The notes under the pieces: model-generated
Told to the model about the DNA's origin: nothing
What the model saw: only the letters and a program-made list of their open reading frames with translations
Database searches by the model: none
Assembly: GCA_021824575.1 (NCBI GenBank)
Contig: JAKAKJ010000012.1
Span: 1-62,679 of the forward strand
Origin: Chloroflexota bacterium
GTDB taxonomy: Bacteria > Chloroflexota > Anaerolineae > Anaerolineales > Villigracilaceae
Direction of reading: 5' to 3'
Length of the DNA: 62,679 nt
Part shown: piece after piece, positions 27,315 to 35,684 of the stretch
How the letters are laid out: every line of letters starts with the position of its first letter
How positions within the stretch are numbered: position 1 is the stretch's first letter
Program-made: the position numbers and the translations under genes

Positions 27315-28000
27315 TATTCCGCCCGCTCTGTGCGCAAAACATAACCAATGCCGCGCACGGTCTGAATCAAGCGCGGATGTCCGCCTGCTTCCAGCTTCTT
27401 TCGCAGATAACCGACATAGACTTCCAGCACATTATCGTCGCCGCCGAAATCATATCCCCACACATTATTGAGAATTTGCACGCGTTCCAGAACCTGACGC
27501 GGATGTCGCATGAAAAAATCAAGAAGATCGAACTCGGTTTTTGTGAGATCAATGATTTGTTCGCCAACGCGGACTTCACGAGTGACCGGATCGAGTCTCA
27601 CCCCGGCAAATTCAACCGCATCCTTCGCGGACTTTGAATCGGTTCGCCGCAATAAAGCGTGGACACGCGCCACGAGTTCGGTTGGCGCAAACGGTTTGAC
27701 GAGATAATCGTCCGCGCCGCTCTCCAATCCCTCGACGCGATTTTCGAGCGCGTCGCGCGCTGTCAACATCAGAATCAACGCCGGATTCTTTTCGGCGCGT
27801 AATTCCTGGACAACTGTCAGGCCATCCATCTTGGGCATCATCCAATCCAAAATAATCAAATCCGGCTTGCAGACATCCACCTGATTCAAAGCCTCTTCGC
27901 CGTTTTGTGCGGTGACGACCTGCAAGCCTTCATACGCCAAAGTGCGTTGCAGCATTTTGAGCAGTTTTACATCATCGTCAACAACCAGCACGGTGGGCAT
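27314..28000 (-). CDS. OmpR/PhoB-family response regulator
   Basis: About 228 residues from the ATG at 27998-28000 (TTGGGA lies upstream; an earlier TTG in frame is near the dispersed repeat). Receiver: DDD at 8-10, phospho-Asp52 in LIILDWMMP, Lys in LVKPF. Output: winged helix with LTKTEFDLLDFFMRHP, RVQILNNVWGYDF and YVGYLRKKLE. It pairs with the kinase encoded next. A direct repeat of CTCAAC with 11-base period at 28239-28255 lies on the way to the divergent glycosyltransferase gene and is a plausible target. Confidence 0.94.
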   Translation of the reverse strand: MPTVLVVDDDVKLLKMLQRTLAYEGLQVVTAQNGEEALNQVDVCKPDLIILDWMMPKMDGLTVVQELRAEKNPALILMLTARDALENRVEGLESGADDYLVKPFAPTELVARVHALLRRTDSKSAKDAVEFAGVRLDPVTREVRVGEQIIDLTKTEFDLLDFFMRHPRQVLERVQILNNVWGYDFGGDDNVLEVYVGYLRKKLEAGGHPRLIQTVRGIGYVLRTERAE

Positions 28001-28038
28001 ACGACAAATCCCAATCCAATCATACCGTTTTTTCAAAT

Positions 28039-28167
28039 GTCATTGCGAGTGGCGCCCTAGCGCCACGTGGCAATCTTCTCGAACAATCAGCCAGTCATTA
28101 TTTGAGATTGCCGCGCTCGGTCTTGATATGCCGCTTCGCTCCTACGCGACCATCGCTCGCAATGACA
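28039..28167. repeat. dispersed inverted-repeat element, copy 2
   Basis: It starts GTCATTGCGAG and ends CTCGCAATGAC, exactly complementary ends of 11 bases. It lies just upstream of the response regulator gene and contains the internal motifs GGCAATCTTC and GAGATTGCCGC. Confidence 0.75.
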
Positions 28168-28206
28168 CACATGTTTTACCATTACCTACACATCTTACAC
28201 AAACTT

Positions 28207-28255
28207 GTTGAGAAATTGCTGTTAAAAACCAAAACATTCTCAACAATTTCTCAAC
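28207..28255. promoter_or_regulatory. candidate response-regulator binding region
   Basis: Two direct copies of CTCAAC (28239-28244 and 28250-28255) are spaced 11 bases apart, one helical turn, as in PhoB/OmpR sites. The second copy is also the right arm of a 12-base inverted repeat, GTTGAGAAATTG (28207-28218) against CAATTTCTCAAC (28244-28255). The site is 105 bases before the start of the glycosyltransferase gene at 28361. Confidence 0.5.
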
Positions 28256-28360
28256 CTTCTCTTGGTGATCTCACAGTTTCAATTTGTAGACTCCGTTTGC
28301 AAGGCTCGAAAAGAAACTTTAACACATCAAGCCAACACTTCAAGCAACGGAGATAACAAA

Positions 28361-30472
28361 ATGAGATTACCGTTTCAACAAACACTGAACCCCAGCATTG
28401 ATACAACGATTACGCAAAAACTTTCGCGTGAACGTTTACTCGGATGGATCGGCCTGACTGTCATTGTCATTTTGGCAGCTATTTTGCGTTTCGCCAATCT
28501 CGATGCAATCGGCCTCGCCAATCATTATTACACTGCTGCGGTAACCAGCATGTTGCAATCATGGCGTAACTTCTTCTTTGTTGCGGCGGAGCCGGGCGGA
28601 TCCGTCAGCGTGGACAAGCCTCCGCTCGGTTTATGGATTCAAGCCATCTCGGCTTACTTCTTGGGTGTCAGCGGATTTAGCGTTGTCCTGCCCGAAATTT
28701 TAGCCGGCATCTTTTCGGTCATCGTTCTCTATCATTTGGTGAAACGATCTTTTGGAACAGTCGCGGGTTTATTAGCCGCATTAGCTTTAGCAATCACACC
28801 CATTGTCATCGCGACTGATCGTAACAACACGATGGACAGCACGCTCATCCTGACCCTTCTACTCGCGGCGTGGGCTTTCATCAAAGCAACCGAAACCAGC
28901 AAGCTCCGTTATTTATTATTAGGTGCAATGCTGGTTGGTCTCGGCTTCAACATCAAAATGCTCGAAGCCTTTTTGCCATTGCCAGCATTTTATGCGCTTT
29001 ACTTTTTGGGTTCCAAAGAAAAGTTGTGGAGCAAGATTTGGAAACTTGCAGTCGCATCCATGTTGCTACTGGTCATCTCGTTTTCGTGGGCGATTGCCGT
29101 TGATCTGACTCCGGCGAGTCAACGTCCATACGTGGGCAGCAGCGGGAACAACACCGAGATGAGTCTGATCTTTGGATATAACGGAGTCAACCGTCTGCTT
29201 GGGATGGGCGGTGGAGCCAGACTGAATAATGGATTCGCCAACGGAGGCGCGCCCGCTCAAGGTCAGATGCCGAACGGCGCATTTCCTCCGCCCGCTCTTA
29301 ACGGGACGAATAACGGACTTCCGCCAGCGCGGCTTCCATTCAACGGAAACGGAGTCCCGCCAAACGCGCCAACCAACTTGCGCGGACCCGCAGGCGGTGG
29401 TCCCGGCGGATTCAATATCGGCCAAGCTGGTGCATTGCGATTGTTTGTCGCACCTTTGAGCAAAGAAGCTAGTTGGCTCTTGCCCTTTGGATTGTTTGCC
29501 GCGCTCATCATTTTGCTGGGCACACGTTTGCGCTGGCCGATTGAATCAAAACATCAGGCTTTGGTTTTATGGGGCGGATGGTTGTTGACAACGGGCGTGT
29601 TCTTCAGCATTGCCGGATTCTTTCACGAATATTATCTGTCCATCATGGGCGCGCCGTTGGCCGCGTTGGTTGGAATTGGCATGATCGAGTTATGGAGAAT
29701 GGGCCAAAAATATTTCTGGCTCGCCGCGCTTTTATTGACGTTGAGCGCGGGTGGCACATTGGCATTTCAATTTTTCACCGCTCAGTCATTCACACAAAAT
29801 ATATGGTGGCAATCCGCGACAATCGCGTTGTTCGTCATTGGATTCGTTTCGCTAATGATCGCCGTCCTCACTCGCAAGCACGGACCTGTTGCAATCTTTG
29901 GATTTGCTTTCATTGTCACCGCGATGTTCATCACGCCGGGCGTATGGTCGGCGTTGACCAACTTGAATACAAGTTCAAACCAATCATTGCCAGCCGCATA
30001 TAGCGGCAATTCATCCGGGCCTGCCAATCGCGGCGGACTGCAGATCAATCAAGCTTTGCTTAGTTATCTCGAACAGAACACACAAAGTATGAAATACCTG
30101 ATGGCCGTTCCCAGCTCGATGCAGGGCGCAGATTATGTTCTGGCTACGGGACGACCAGTTTTGTATCTCGGCGGATTCAACGGCCAGGATGCAGTTGAAA
30201 CGGCGGATTCACTTTCGCAATTGGTAAAGAATGGCGAACTGCGCTTCATTTATTGGGGCAGTGGAGGCGGCGGCCCGGCTGGAGGTCAAAGCGATATTTC
30301 AAGTTGGGTTGCATCGTCCTGCAAAGCGGTTCAAGGTTTTGACACGACCACTCAGAATGCGGGTGCGCCTGATGGAACGAGAACAGGATCAAACAATCCA
30401 TTCAATCCACAAAATGTAGCGCCGGGTCTAAATGGAAACATGCAAGTGACACTCTACGATTGCAGTCAATAA
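28361..30472 (+). CDS. GT39/PMT-like membrane glycosyltransferase (YkcB-type)
   Basis: About 703 residues from an ATG with GGAG 9 bases upstream. Some ten to thirteen membrane segments. Early loops hold ANHYYTAAVTSMLQSW and the D-x-P motif VDKPPLGLW typical of ArnT/PMT-type enzymes that use polyprenyl-phosphate sugars; NMLEAFLPLPAFY follows. An exported loop at about 270-350 is rich in Gly, Asn and Pro (for instance GGGPGGFNIG), and the C-terminal exported domain carries a similar GGGGPAGGQ run. It probably glycosylates a cell-surface lipid or protein. It is followed by the lipoprotein and is divergent from the two-component pair. Confidence 0.85.
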   Translation: MRLPFQQTLNPSIDTTITQKLSRERLLGWIGLTVIVILAAILRFANLDAIGLANHYYTAAVTSMLQSWRNFFFVAAEPGGSVSVDKPPLGLWIQAISAYFLGVSGFSVVLPEILAGIFSVIVLYHLVKRSFGTVAGLLAALALAITPIVIATDRNNTMDSTLILTLLLAAWAFIKATETSKLRYLLLGAMLVGLGFNIKMLEAFLPLPAFYALYFLGSKEKLWSKIWKLAVASMLLLVISFSWAIAVDLTPASQRPYVGSSGNNTEMSLIFGYNGVNRLLGMGGGARLNNGFANGGAPAQGQMPNGAFPPPALNGTNNGLPPARLPFNGNGVPPNAPTNLRGPAGGGPGGFNIGQAGALRLFVAPLSKEASWLLPFGLFAALIILLGTRLRWPIESKHQALVLWGGWLLTTGVFFSIAGFFHEYYLSIMGAPLAALVGIGMIELWRMGQKYFWLAALLLTLSAGGTLAFQFFTAQSFTQNIWWQSATIALFVIGFVSLMIAVLTRKHGPVAIFGFAFIVTAMFITPGVWSALTNLNTSSNQSLPAAYSGNSSGPANRGGLQINQALLSYLEQNTQSMKYLMAVPSSMQGADYVLATGRPVLYLGGFNGQDAVETADSLSQLVKNGELRFIYWGSGGGGPAGGQSDISSWVASSCKAVQGFDTTTQNAGAPDGTRTGSNNPFNPQNVAPGLNGNMQVTLYDCSQ

Positions 30473-30490
30473 ATTTTGCAAGGAGAAAAT

Positions 30491-31081
30491 ATGAAAAAGA
30501 TACTCGCCACAATTTTGATTTTGTTCGGAATAATGTTCACTGCTTGCAGCACGACGAAGTCGACGGCGAACACATCGAAGCAAGCTTTGTCCACAGAAAC
30601 CGAACTCATCATCGGCACTTTCAAGCTGGAGGGCACAGCTCAGGCCGTGACAGCGGAGCAGGCAGCCCAACTTCTTCCGCTCTGGCAACTGAGAAAAGAA
30701 CTCAGCACGAACAGCGCCGCCGCGCCGCAAGAAATTGAAGCGGTCGTCAAGCAAATCCAGTCCACGATGACGGCCGAGCAGATGCAGGCAATTGACAATA
30801 TGAAGCTCACTCAACAAGATGCCATGACTTTCGTACAAGGGCAAGTCAGCACGACACAAAGCTCTGCCAAGCGAAGCGGCAGTCAGGGCAACGGCGGTGG
30901 ATTTGCGCCTCCAGATGGCGGACCAGGAGGCGGAATTCCCGAGGTTGGATTCTCCGCAAGCACATCACAGACAACAACATCCCAGTCAACTCAGGCGCAA
31001 AGCGCGTCGAATTCAAATGCGGCCTCGTCAGAAATGATTGATCTGATGATCCAGTTCCTTCAAAAGAAAATTGGCGCATAA
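30491..31081 (+). CDS. lipoprotein with helical body and Gly/Ser/Gln-rich tail
   Basis: About 196 residues. Signal peptide MKKILATILILFGIMFTAC ends in a lipobox (FTAC, lipidated Cys19). The middle part is helical (TAEQAAQLLPLWQLRKEL, then EIEAVVKQIQSTMTAEQ), reminiscent in pattern of Spy/CpxP-like periplasmic sensors, but no firm family. The tail is rich in G, S, T and Q. AAGGAG lies before the ATG, 18 bases after the GT39 gene, so the two form an operon near the two-component pair. A sensing or inhibitory partner of the kinase is one guess. Confidence 0.75.
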   Translation: MKKILATILILFGIMFTACSTTKSTANTSKQALSTETELIIGTFKLEGTAQAVTAEQAAQLLPLWQLRKELSTNSAAAPQEIEAVVKQIQSTMTAEQMQAIDNMKLTQQDAMTFVQGQVSTTQSSAKRSGSQGNGGGFAPPDGGPGGGIPEVGFSASTSQTTTSQSTQAQSASNSNAASSEMIDLMIQFLQKKIGA

Positions 31082-31107
31082 TTAAAGAACGGTCCACCAG
31101 CCAACCC

Positions 31108-31197
31108 TTTGAATTTCTGGACGCTGACGAGCGCGGATGGACGCGGACTCTAAAGATCGAATCCGCGTCCTCCGCGTTGATCCGCGTCCCAGAATTA
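31108..31197. repeat. large hairpin element between convergent genes
   Basis: AATTTCTGGACGC at the left pairs imperfectly with GCGTCCCAGAATT at the right, and GGACGCGGA pairs with TCCGCGTCC inside. It separates the lipoprotein gene from the convergent phosphoesterase and could end transcription in both directions. Confidence 0.55.
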
Positions 31198-32499
31198 TTT
31201 CTTCGATTTGTGTGCGGCCCTTGATTTTGCCGTTTGGCTCTTTGAAGCAGGTTTTGCCGTATTCGTTTTGGCCGCCGACTTGACATTACTACTTTTTACA
31301 ATTTGACTCTTTGTAAGATCAACCGTCACTTGATCGTAATTCACACCAAGCTTCGGCGAGTTGAAAGCAATCGTCAACTGGTTATTATTACCAGACATAT
31401 CTACAGCCAAAGTCAAATAACCAAATTGGATCACCGGATCAATTTCCATCGTGATGTCGCCCTGTGTATACGGCGCGGGCGGCACTTTGACCATGGGCGG
31501 CGTGGCCGCGTAACCTCCGCTGCCGGAGACAACATACGGAATCTCGCGGTTCGCGACGCGGCGCGTGAAGCGCTGATAGAGATGCGCGTGGCCCGATAAA
31601 ACGGCGTCCGGCCAAAGTCCCGCAGCCTGACACGCTCTGTCAATGTCCTGAAAGAGTCCCTCCGTGCCGCCGTGTTTTGCGTCCACAGAAAGCGGCGGAT
31701 GATGAGTCGCGACGATCACCGCGCATTGACCAGACTCGCGCATTGGTTTGAGCCGCGTCAATTCATCTTGAAGAAATTGAATCTGTTCATCGCTGACCGG
31801 ATATTTGCCGCCCTGCGACGAGATCACGCCGGGACCTTCGAGCACGTTGGTGTATAAACCGATGATCGAAACGAATGGCGCATCGAGCGTGAAATAAACT
31901 CCAGGTTCGGTCATGACGCTCCGAACGAGTCCGCCCGCGTTCGGCGAACGACCGGGTTTGTCAGCGCAAAAATTTTGCAGGAACGCCTGAAGCGTTTGAC
32001 CGTTTGCGCTGTGCAGGATGCCATCGTGATTTCCGGGGATGGCAAAGATGGGGCGGTCATAAGCGCGATAGGGTTCGTAAAATTGATCGTAATAATATTG
32101 GCTCTCGCCAAAATAGTAGACAATATCGCCAAGATGAAAAAAGAAAGCCGGCGCGTCCGGTCCGCCATCACGTATATCAGCAGACATCATATCGGCGACA
32201 GAGGCTTCGGTCGCTGGCCCGGACGATTTGGCGGCTCCCGTATCGCCAACGGAGTGAAACGAAATTTTCTTCGCCGCTTGAATCGGCTGGATGAACGAAT
32301 CGTCCAGCACGTCTGACAGATTCATGCGCGGGGGGTTGATGCGCGGCGACGGGATCGGCAGGACTTGATTTTGATGTTGTTTGTAATACGGGGAGTTGTA
32401 ATACTGCTCGCTGGTGTTATCCACCTTGAAACTGACTTCATCCGAACCGGGCTGTTGCTCGCTGAATAAACGGCCATCCCTACCAATAAGGTTTGGCAT
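31195..32499 (-). CDS. calcineurin-type metallophosphoesterase
   Basis: About 434 residues from an ATG with AGAGGAGT 7 bases upstream. Metal-binding motifs in order: HSVGDTG near 78, FFHLGDIVYY, GNHDG, ATHHPPL and GHAHLYQR, all expected for the family (purple acid phosphatase-like branch). No signal peptide is visible, so it is probably cytoplasmic. The tail is a Lys/Ala/Ser-rich run of about 30 residues after the fold, similar to basic tails that bind nucleic acid or surfaces. Substrate unknown. Confidence 0.85.
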   Translation of the reverse strand: MPNLIGRDGRLFSEQQPGSDEVSFKVDNTSEQYYNSPYYKQHQNQVLPIPSPRINPPRMNLSDVLDDSFIQPIQAAKKISFHSVGDTGAAKSSGPATEASVADMMSADIRDGGPDAPAFFFHLGDIVYYFGESQYYYDQFYEPYRAYDRPIFAIPGNHDGILHSANGQTLQAFLQNFCADKPGRSPNAGGLVRSVMTEPGVYFTLDAPFVSIIGLYTNVLEGPGVISSQGGKYPVSDEQIQFLQDELTRLKPMRESGQCAVIVATHHPPLSVDAKHGGTEGLFQDIDRACQAAGLWPDAVLSGHAHLYQRFTRRVANREIPYVVSGSGGYAATPPMVKVPPAPYTQGDITMEIDPVIQFGYLTLAVDMSGNNNQLTIAFNSPKLGVNYDQVTVDLTKSQIVKSSNVKSAAKTNTAKPASKSQTAKSRAAHKSKK

Positions 32500-32670
32500 T
32501 TGATACTCCTCTCTGGGTTGGATAAAAGTTGCTGGCACAAGTATCGCGCAATCCGAATTTGGAATCAACATTGCGCCGGAAACCACAAGTAAGGCTTGAA
32601 CTTTTTAACGCAAATGCCATGGATGGGCAAATTTCTCGAACATCTTCGCAACGAATTTTCAAATTGCGTT

Positions 32671-32693
32671 AAACAAAAAAGCCCATCAGGGCT
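32671..32693 (-). terminator. Rho-independent terminator after tRNA-Asn
   Basis: On the minus strand AGCCC-TGAT-GGGCT is followed by TTTTTTGTTT. It starts 6 bases after the tRNA 3' end. Confidence 0.85.
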
Positions 32694-32698
32694 TTTAG

Positions 32699-32770
32699 CT
32701 CCTCGCCGAGGATTTGAACCTCGAACCTAGCGGTTAACAGCCGCCCGCTCTGCCGTTGAGCTAGCGAGGA
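32699..32770 (-). tRNA. tRNA-Asn (anticodon GTT)
   Basis: The acceptor stem TCCTCGC (32764-32770) pairs with GCGAGGA (32700-32706). D-arm AGCTCAACGGCAGAGC, anticodon loop CTGTTAA with GTT, and T-arm GAGGTTCAAATCCTC are complete. The discriminator base is G, and the 3' CCA is not encoded (CTA follows). Confidence 0.96.
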
Positions 32771-32874
32771 AGGCGACGGGGATTATACGGTCAAGGTAAA
32801 AGCATGTCAAGCATGTCCGGAGCAAAACTCCGCTTGTTCTGGCGATTCCTACAAAACTTCATCCTCGGCTCTGC

Positions 32875-32942
32875 ATCTATTCATCATCTATTCATCATCT
32901 ATTCATCATCTATCCATCATCTATCCATCATCCATCCATCCT
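32875..32942. repeat. 11-base tandem repeat
   Basis: About five units of TCATCATCTAT or CCATCATCTAT in a row, decaying into CCATCCATCC. It lies between tRNA-Asn and the small membrane protein gene. It looks like a slippage-prone tract and has no spacers. Confidence 0.85.
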
Positions 32943-33035
32943 ATATCCCCCTTATCCGCACCGCTTCACAATTCCGCCATTTTTACTCTGATAAACCTCG
33001 TCCTCGTCTATAATAACGACCATCACGAGGAACTC

Positions 33036-33392
33036 ATGCGGATAAACCAAATTGCGCTCATTGCTCTTTTGACTTTGATTCTTCTGCCGGTTCATTCGGC
33101 ATTTGCATCCCACCTCGCCGCGCGGACTCCGGGCGTGCGCCCGTTCAATTTGCTTCAAGCCGCCACGCCAACAGCGATCCCGCCTACCGCAGGTGGCCTG
33201 CCGCAGGTGGCCCGTGTGCCAAGTGCCACGCCCGCCCCAACAGAAGTACCTTCCGGCCCTCCGCTCTCATTGACGCTCATGCTGGGCTTTACCTGTCTCG
33301 CTTTGCTGCTGATTGTTGGCGTTCTGGTCGTCGGATTCTTGGCAGGCGTCACCAACCGCAAAGAAGCTGAGAAGAGCAAGAAAGAAAAATGA
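33036..33392 (+). CDS. small membrane protein with signal peptide and C-terminal anchor
   Basis: 118 residues. Hydrophobic N-terminus (IALIALLTLILLPVHSAFA) looks like a cleavable signal peptide. The middle is Pro/Ala/Thr-rich (APTEVPSGPP), and a second hydrophobic segment at about 80-105 (LMLGFTCLALLLIVGVLVVGF) is followed by a basic tail (RKEAEKSKKEK). Start supported by GAGGA. No known family. Probably a small cell-surface or envelope protein. Confidence 0.65.
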   Translation: MRINQIALIALLTLILLPVHSAFASHLAARTPGVRPFNLLQAATPTAIPPTAGGLPQVARVPSATPAPTEVPSGPPLSLTLMLGFTCLALLLIVGVLVVGFLAGVTNRKEAEKSKKEK

Positions 33393-33434
33393 GACTCCAT
33401 AGTTGATGTGGTTTCATCTTACAAACTTTTATTG

Positions 33435-33504
33435 AACCGCGAAGGCCGCTAAGCGCGCCAAGAAAGCTTTAAAAATCTTTGCGTTCTTTGCGCACTTCGC
33501 GGTT
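33435..33504. repeat. palindromic intergenic element
   Basis: AACCGCGAAG at the left and CTTCGCGGTT at the right are perfect 10-base inverted repeats, with AAGAAAGC and similar tracts inside. It lies between convergent genes. Same style as the element at 50575-50659, though not the same sequence. Confidence 0.6.
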
Positions 33505-33530
33505 TAATCTTTTAGCCTTTTCCTTTTTAC

Positions 33531-34478
33531 TCATGGTCTTGCTTCCACCGCCAAATCGACGCGCGTGATCGTCCCGCCAACGCTTGAGATCATAAAATCA
33601 AACGGCAAACTTCCTCCCGGCTGGACGGCTGCCTGTGATTCCCATCTGCGCACGCCGACTACATTTCCGTTCGCGTCATAAGCCGTCGCCGCCACCCAAA
33701 CCAGAATCGCTGGATTGACATTGGCAGGCAGCGTGACTTTCCCGCTGATCTGTGCGTTGAGTCCCGACCAATCCACCTGAACCAATGAATTTTGAATCGT
33801 CGCGGGCAAATAACGCGGATCGTTTGGAACAACCTGGTTGGCAGACAGAATCTGTACCTGCGGCTTTGCATCCGATGGAACATCCGGCGCGAAGAACGTT
33901 GTCAGCGGCATGGATGTATTCGGCGCAATAATATCCAGCGGCGTCAGCGCCGTTTGGCTGGCAATGGGCTTGCCGTTCGAATCGAGCAGCGTAACTTGCG
34001 CGGTGATGTTTTCGATGAAGCTCGATGAATCATTATGAACAAGGACAAAGCACCACATGCCGCCATCTGGCACAGGATGGCAGGCGATTTGTAGAACTGG
34101 AAACGGCACCGGCGTCGGCGTTCCTTCGCCGGTCAAATTGGCCGGGATGCTGGGTATCAAGATTGTCTTCCCAACTGACATCGAATTCGGATCGACGGTA
34201 GGATTGGCTGCCATCAACGCGTCAAGGGACACGTGGAATTTTTCCGCGATCTGACTCAGCGTGTCGCCGGACGCGATCGTGTACGCAAACGGCGTCGGCG
34301 TAACCAAAGGCGTCGAAACGGAGACCGCCAACCCGTCCGGCGTGGATGCGGTCGCGCTGGGCGTAATCGTCTGATAGGGTCGAAGAGTCGCGGCGTCCAG
34401 CTCCGGCGTTACGTCATTTACCGCCTGCGGAGCGCAAGCCGCCGCAAGCAAGCACAATAGAATCAAAGCATATCGCAT
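33531..34478 (-). CDS. LysM-domain lipoprotein
   Basis: About 315 residues. The N-terminus MRYALILLCLLAAACAPQ ends in a lipobox (AAAC, Cys15). A LysM peptidoglycan-binding domain occupies about 65-112 (YTIASGDTLSQIAEKFHVSLDALMAANP is the family pattern, seen here in parts). The rest (about 140-315) looks like a beta-rich domain of the FxLYD or immunoglobulin-like kind. An ATG 21 bases upstream is in frame, but a TATAAT box overlaps that stretch, so the inner ATG is preferred. Outer-face cell-wall protein. Confidence 0.8.
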   Translation of the reverse strand: MRYALILLCLLAAACAPQAVNDVTPELDAATLRPYQTITPSATASTPDGLAVSVSTPLVTPTPFAYTIASGDTLSQIAEKFHVSLDALMAANPTVDPNSMSVGKTILIPSIPANLTGEGTPTPVPFPVLQIACHPVPDGGMWCFVLVHNDSSSFIENITAQVTLLDSNGKPIASQTALTPLDIIAPNTSMPLTTFFAPDVPSDAKPQVQILSANQVVPNDPRYLPATIQNSLVQVDWSGLNAQISGKVTLPANVNPAILVWVAATAYDANGNVVGVRRWESQAAVQPGGSLPFDFMISSVGGTITRVDLAVEARP

Positions 34479-34484
34479 GAGATG

Positions 34485-34490
34485 ATTATA
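34485..34490 (-). promoter_or_regulatory. TATAAT box 6 bases before the LysM gene start
   Basis: Perfect TATAAT on the minus strand, 6 bases from the ATG at 34476-34478 and with no ribosome binding site. A transcript beginning at the ATG itself would fit. Confidence 0.5.
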
Positions 34491-34501
34491 ATTGTTCATC
34501 T

Positions 34502-34644
34502 GTCATTGCGAACCGCCACTGGTCGAGTAGTCCTGCACGCATCGGGGCGTATCGAGACCCAGCGCCACACGGCAATCTTATATAACAATCAAATGCGTGT
34601 TCGAGGAGATTGCTTCGTGATGCTAACGCATCACTCGCAATGAC
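34502..34644. repeat. dispersed inverted-repeat element, copy 3
   Basis: It starts GTCATTGCGA and ends CTCGCAATGAC, with internal GGCAATCTTA and GGAGATTGCTTCG. It lies between divergent genes, so it may also carry or affect their promoters. Confidence 0.75.
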
Positions 34645-34665
34645 ATATCAATCACTGGAGGTAAC

Positions 34666-35649
34666 ATGGAATATCGTCACCTTGGCCGCACGGGCATTCG
34701 CATCAGCGAACTTTCATTCGGCTCGTGGGTCACATTCGGCAATCAGGTGGATGTCAAAGCGGCAGTGGAAATGATGTCTGCCGCGTACGACGCAGGCGTC
34801 AACTTCTTCGACAATGCCGAAGTGTACTCGGGCGGCAAGTCGGAAGAAGTGATGGGCGCGGCGCTGAAGAAGCTCAACTGGCGGCGCGGCAGTTATCTTG
34901 TTTCGACCAAAGTTTATTGGGGCATCCATGACAGCGTCAACGAACGCAACACGCTGAATCGCAAGCGGCTGATCGAAGCAATTAACGGTTCGCTCCAGCG
35001 GTTCCAACTTGATTACGTAGACATTCTTTATTGTCATCGTCCCGACCCAACCACACCCATCGAAGAAACAGTTTGGGCCATGCACAACATCATCGAATGG
35101 GGCAAGGCGATGTATTGGGGAACTTCTGAATGGGCCGCGTCTGAAATTGTGCAAGCGATTGAAATTGCAGAAAGGCATCATTTGCACAAACCGGTTGTCG
35201 AACAGCCGCAATACAACCTGTTCAGGCGTCATCGCTTCGAAGGGGATTACGCGCGGTTTTACAGGGATTATGGTTATGGTTCAACGACCTGGAGTCCGCT
35301 TGCATCGGGTTTGCTGACCGGCAAATACAGCAAGGGCATTCCCGAAAACAGCCGCGGCACGCTCAAGGGCTATGAATGGTTAAAGAAACATTTGACCAAC
35401 CCGGACAATCTTGCAAAAGTCAAGGCGCTCGAACCAATTGCGAAGGAATTGAAATGCAAGCTTTCGCAGATGGCCATTGCATGGTGTCTGAAGAATCCAT
35501 TCGTGAGTACGGTCATCACTGGTGCAAGCCGTGTCGAGCAGGTCCATGAGAACATGAAGGCCGCTGAAGTTGCGCCGAAGCTCACGCCGGAGATAATGGA
35601 ACAAATTGATAAGATATTCGGGATTGAAAAGAAAGAAAACGAAGATTAA
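34666..35649 (+). CDS. aldo/keto reductase (potassium-channel beta-subunit type)
   Basis: 327 residues. Family pattern: [21 protein letters not shown] cut here to its start [17 protein letters not shown], catalytic Asp and Tyr in [11 protein letters not shown], Lys in VSTKVYWG, His in YCHRPDP, and the NADP-binding end [17 protein letters not shown] strong GGAGGT precedes the ATG. It reduces a carbonyl with NADPH. It stands alone with a hairpin 4 bases after the stop codon. Confidence 0.93.
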   Translation: MEYRHLGRTGIRISELSFGSWVTFGNQVDVKAAVEMMSAAYDAGVNFFDNAEVYSGGKSEEVMGAALKKLNWRRGSYLVSTKVYWGIHDSVNERNTLNRKRLIEAINGSLQRFQLDYVDILYCHRPDPTTPIEETVWAMHNIIEWGKAMYWGTSEWAASEIVQAIEIAERHHLHKPVVEQPQYNLFRRHRFEGDYARFYRDYGYGSTTWSPLASGLLTGKYSKGIPENSRGTLKGYEWLKKHLTNPDNLAKVKALEPIAKELKCKLSQMAIAWCLKNPFVSTVITGASRVEQVHENMKAAEVAPKLTPEIMEQIDKIFGIEKKENED

Positions 35650-35653
35650 ATTT

Positions 35654-35682
35654 GTAGGGGCACAGCGACGCTGTGCCCCTAC
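35654..35682. repeat. 29-base palindrome, copy 1
   Basis: GTAGGGGCACAGCG, one central base, CGCTGTGCCCCTAC: a perfect 14-base stem. It lies between convergent genes and would fold in either RNA strand. The same palindrome with a different central base is at 47274-47302. Confidence 0.9.
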
Positions 35683-35684
35683 AA

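Noticed and set aside
28039-28167. Leader or riboswitch of the response regulator gene
   Set aside because: The same sequence type occurs in unrelated intergenic regions, so a dispersed repeat explains it.
32875-32942. Possible CRISPR array
   Set aside because: The units are 11 bases long and directly joined, with no spacers and no cas genes in the window.
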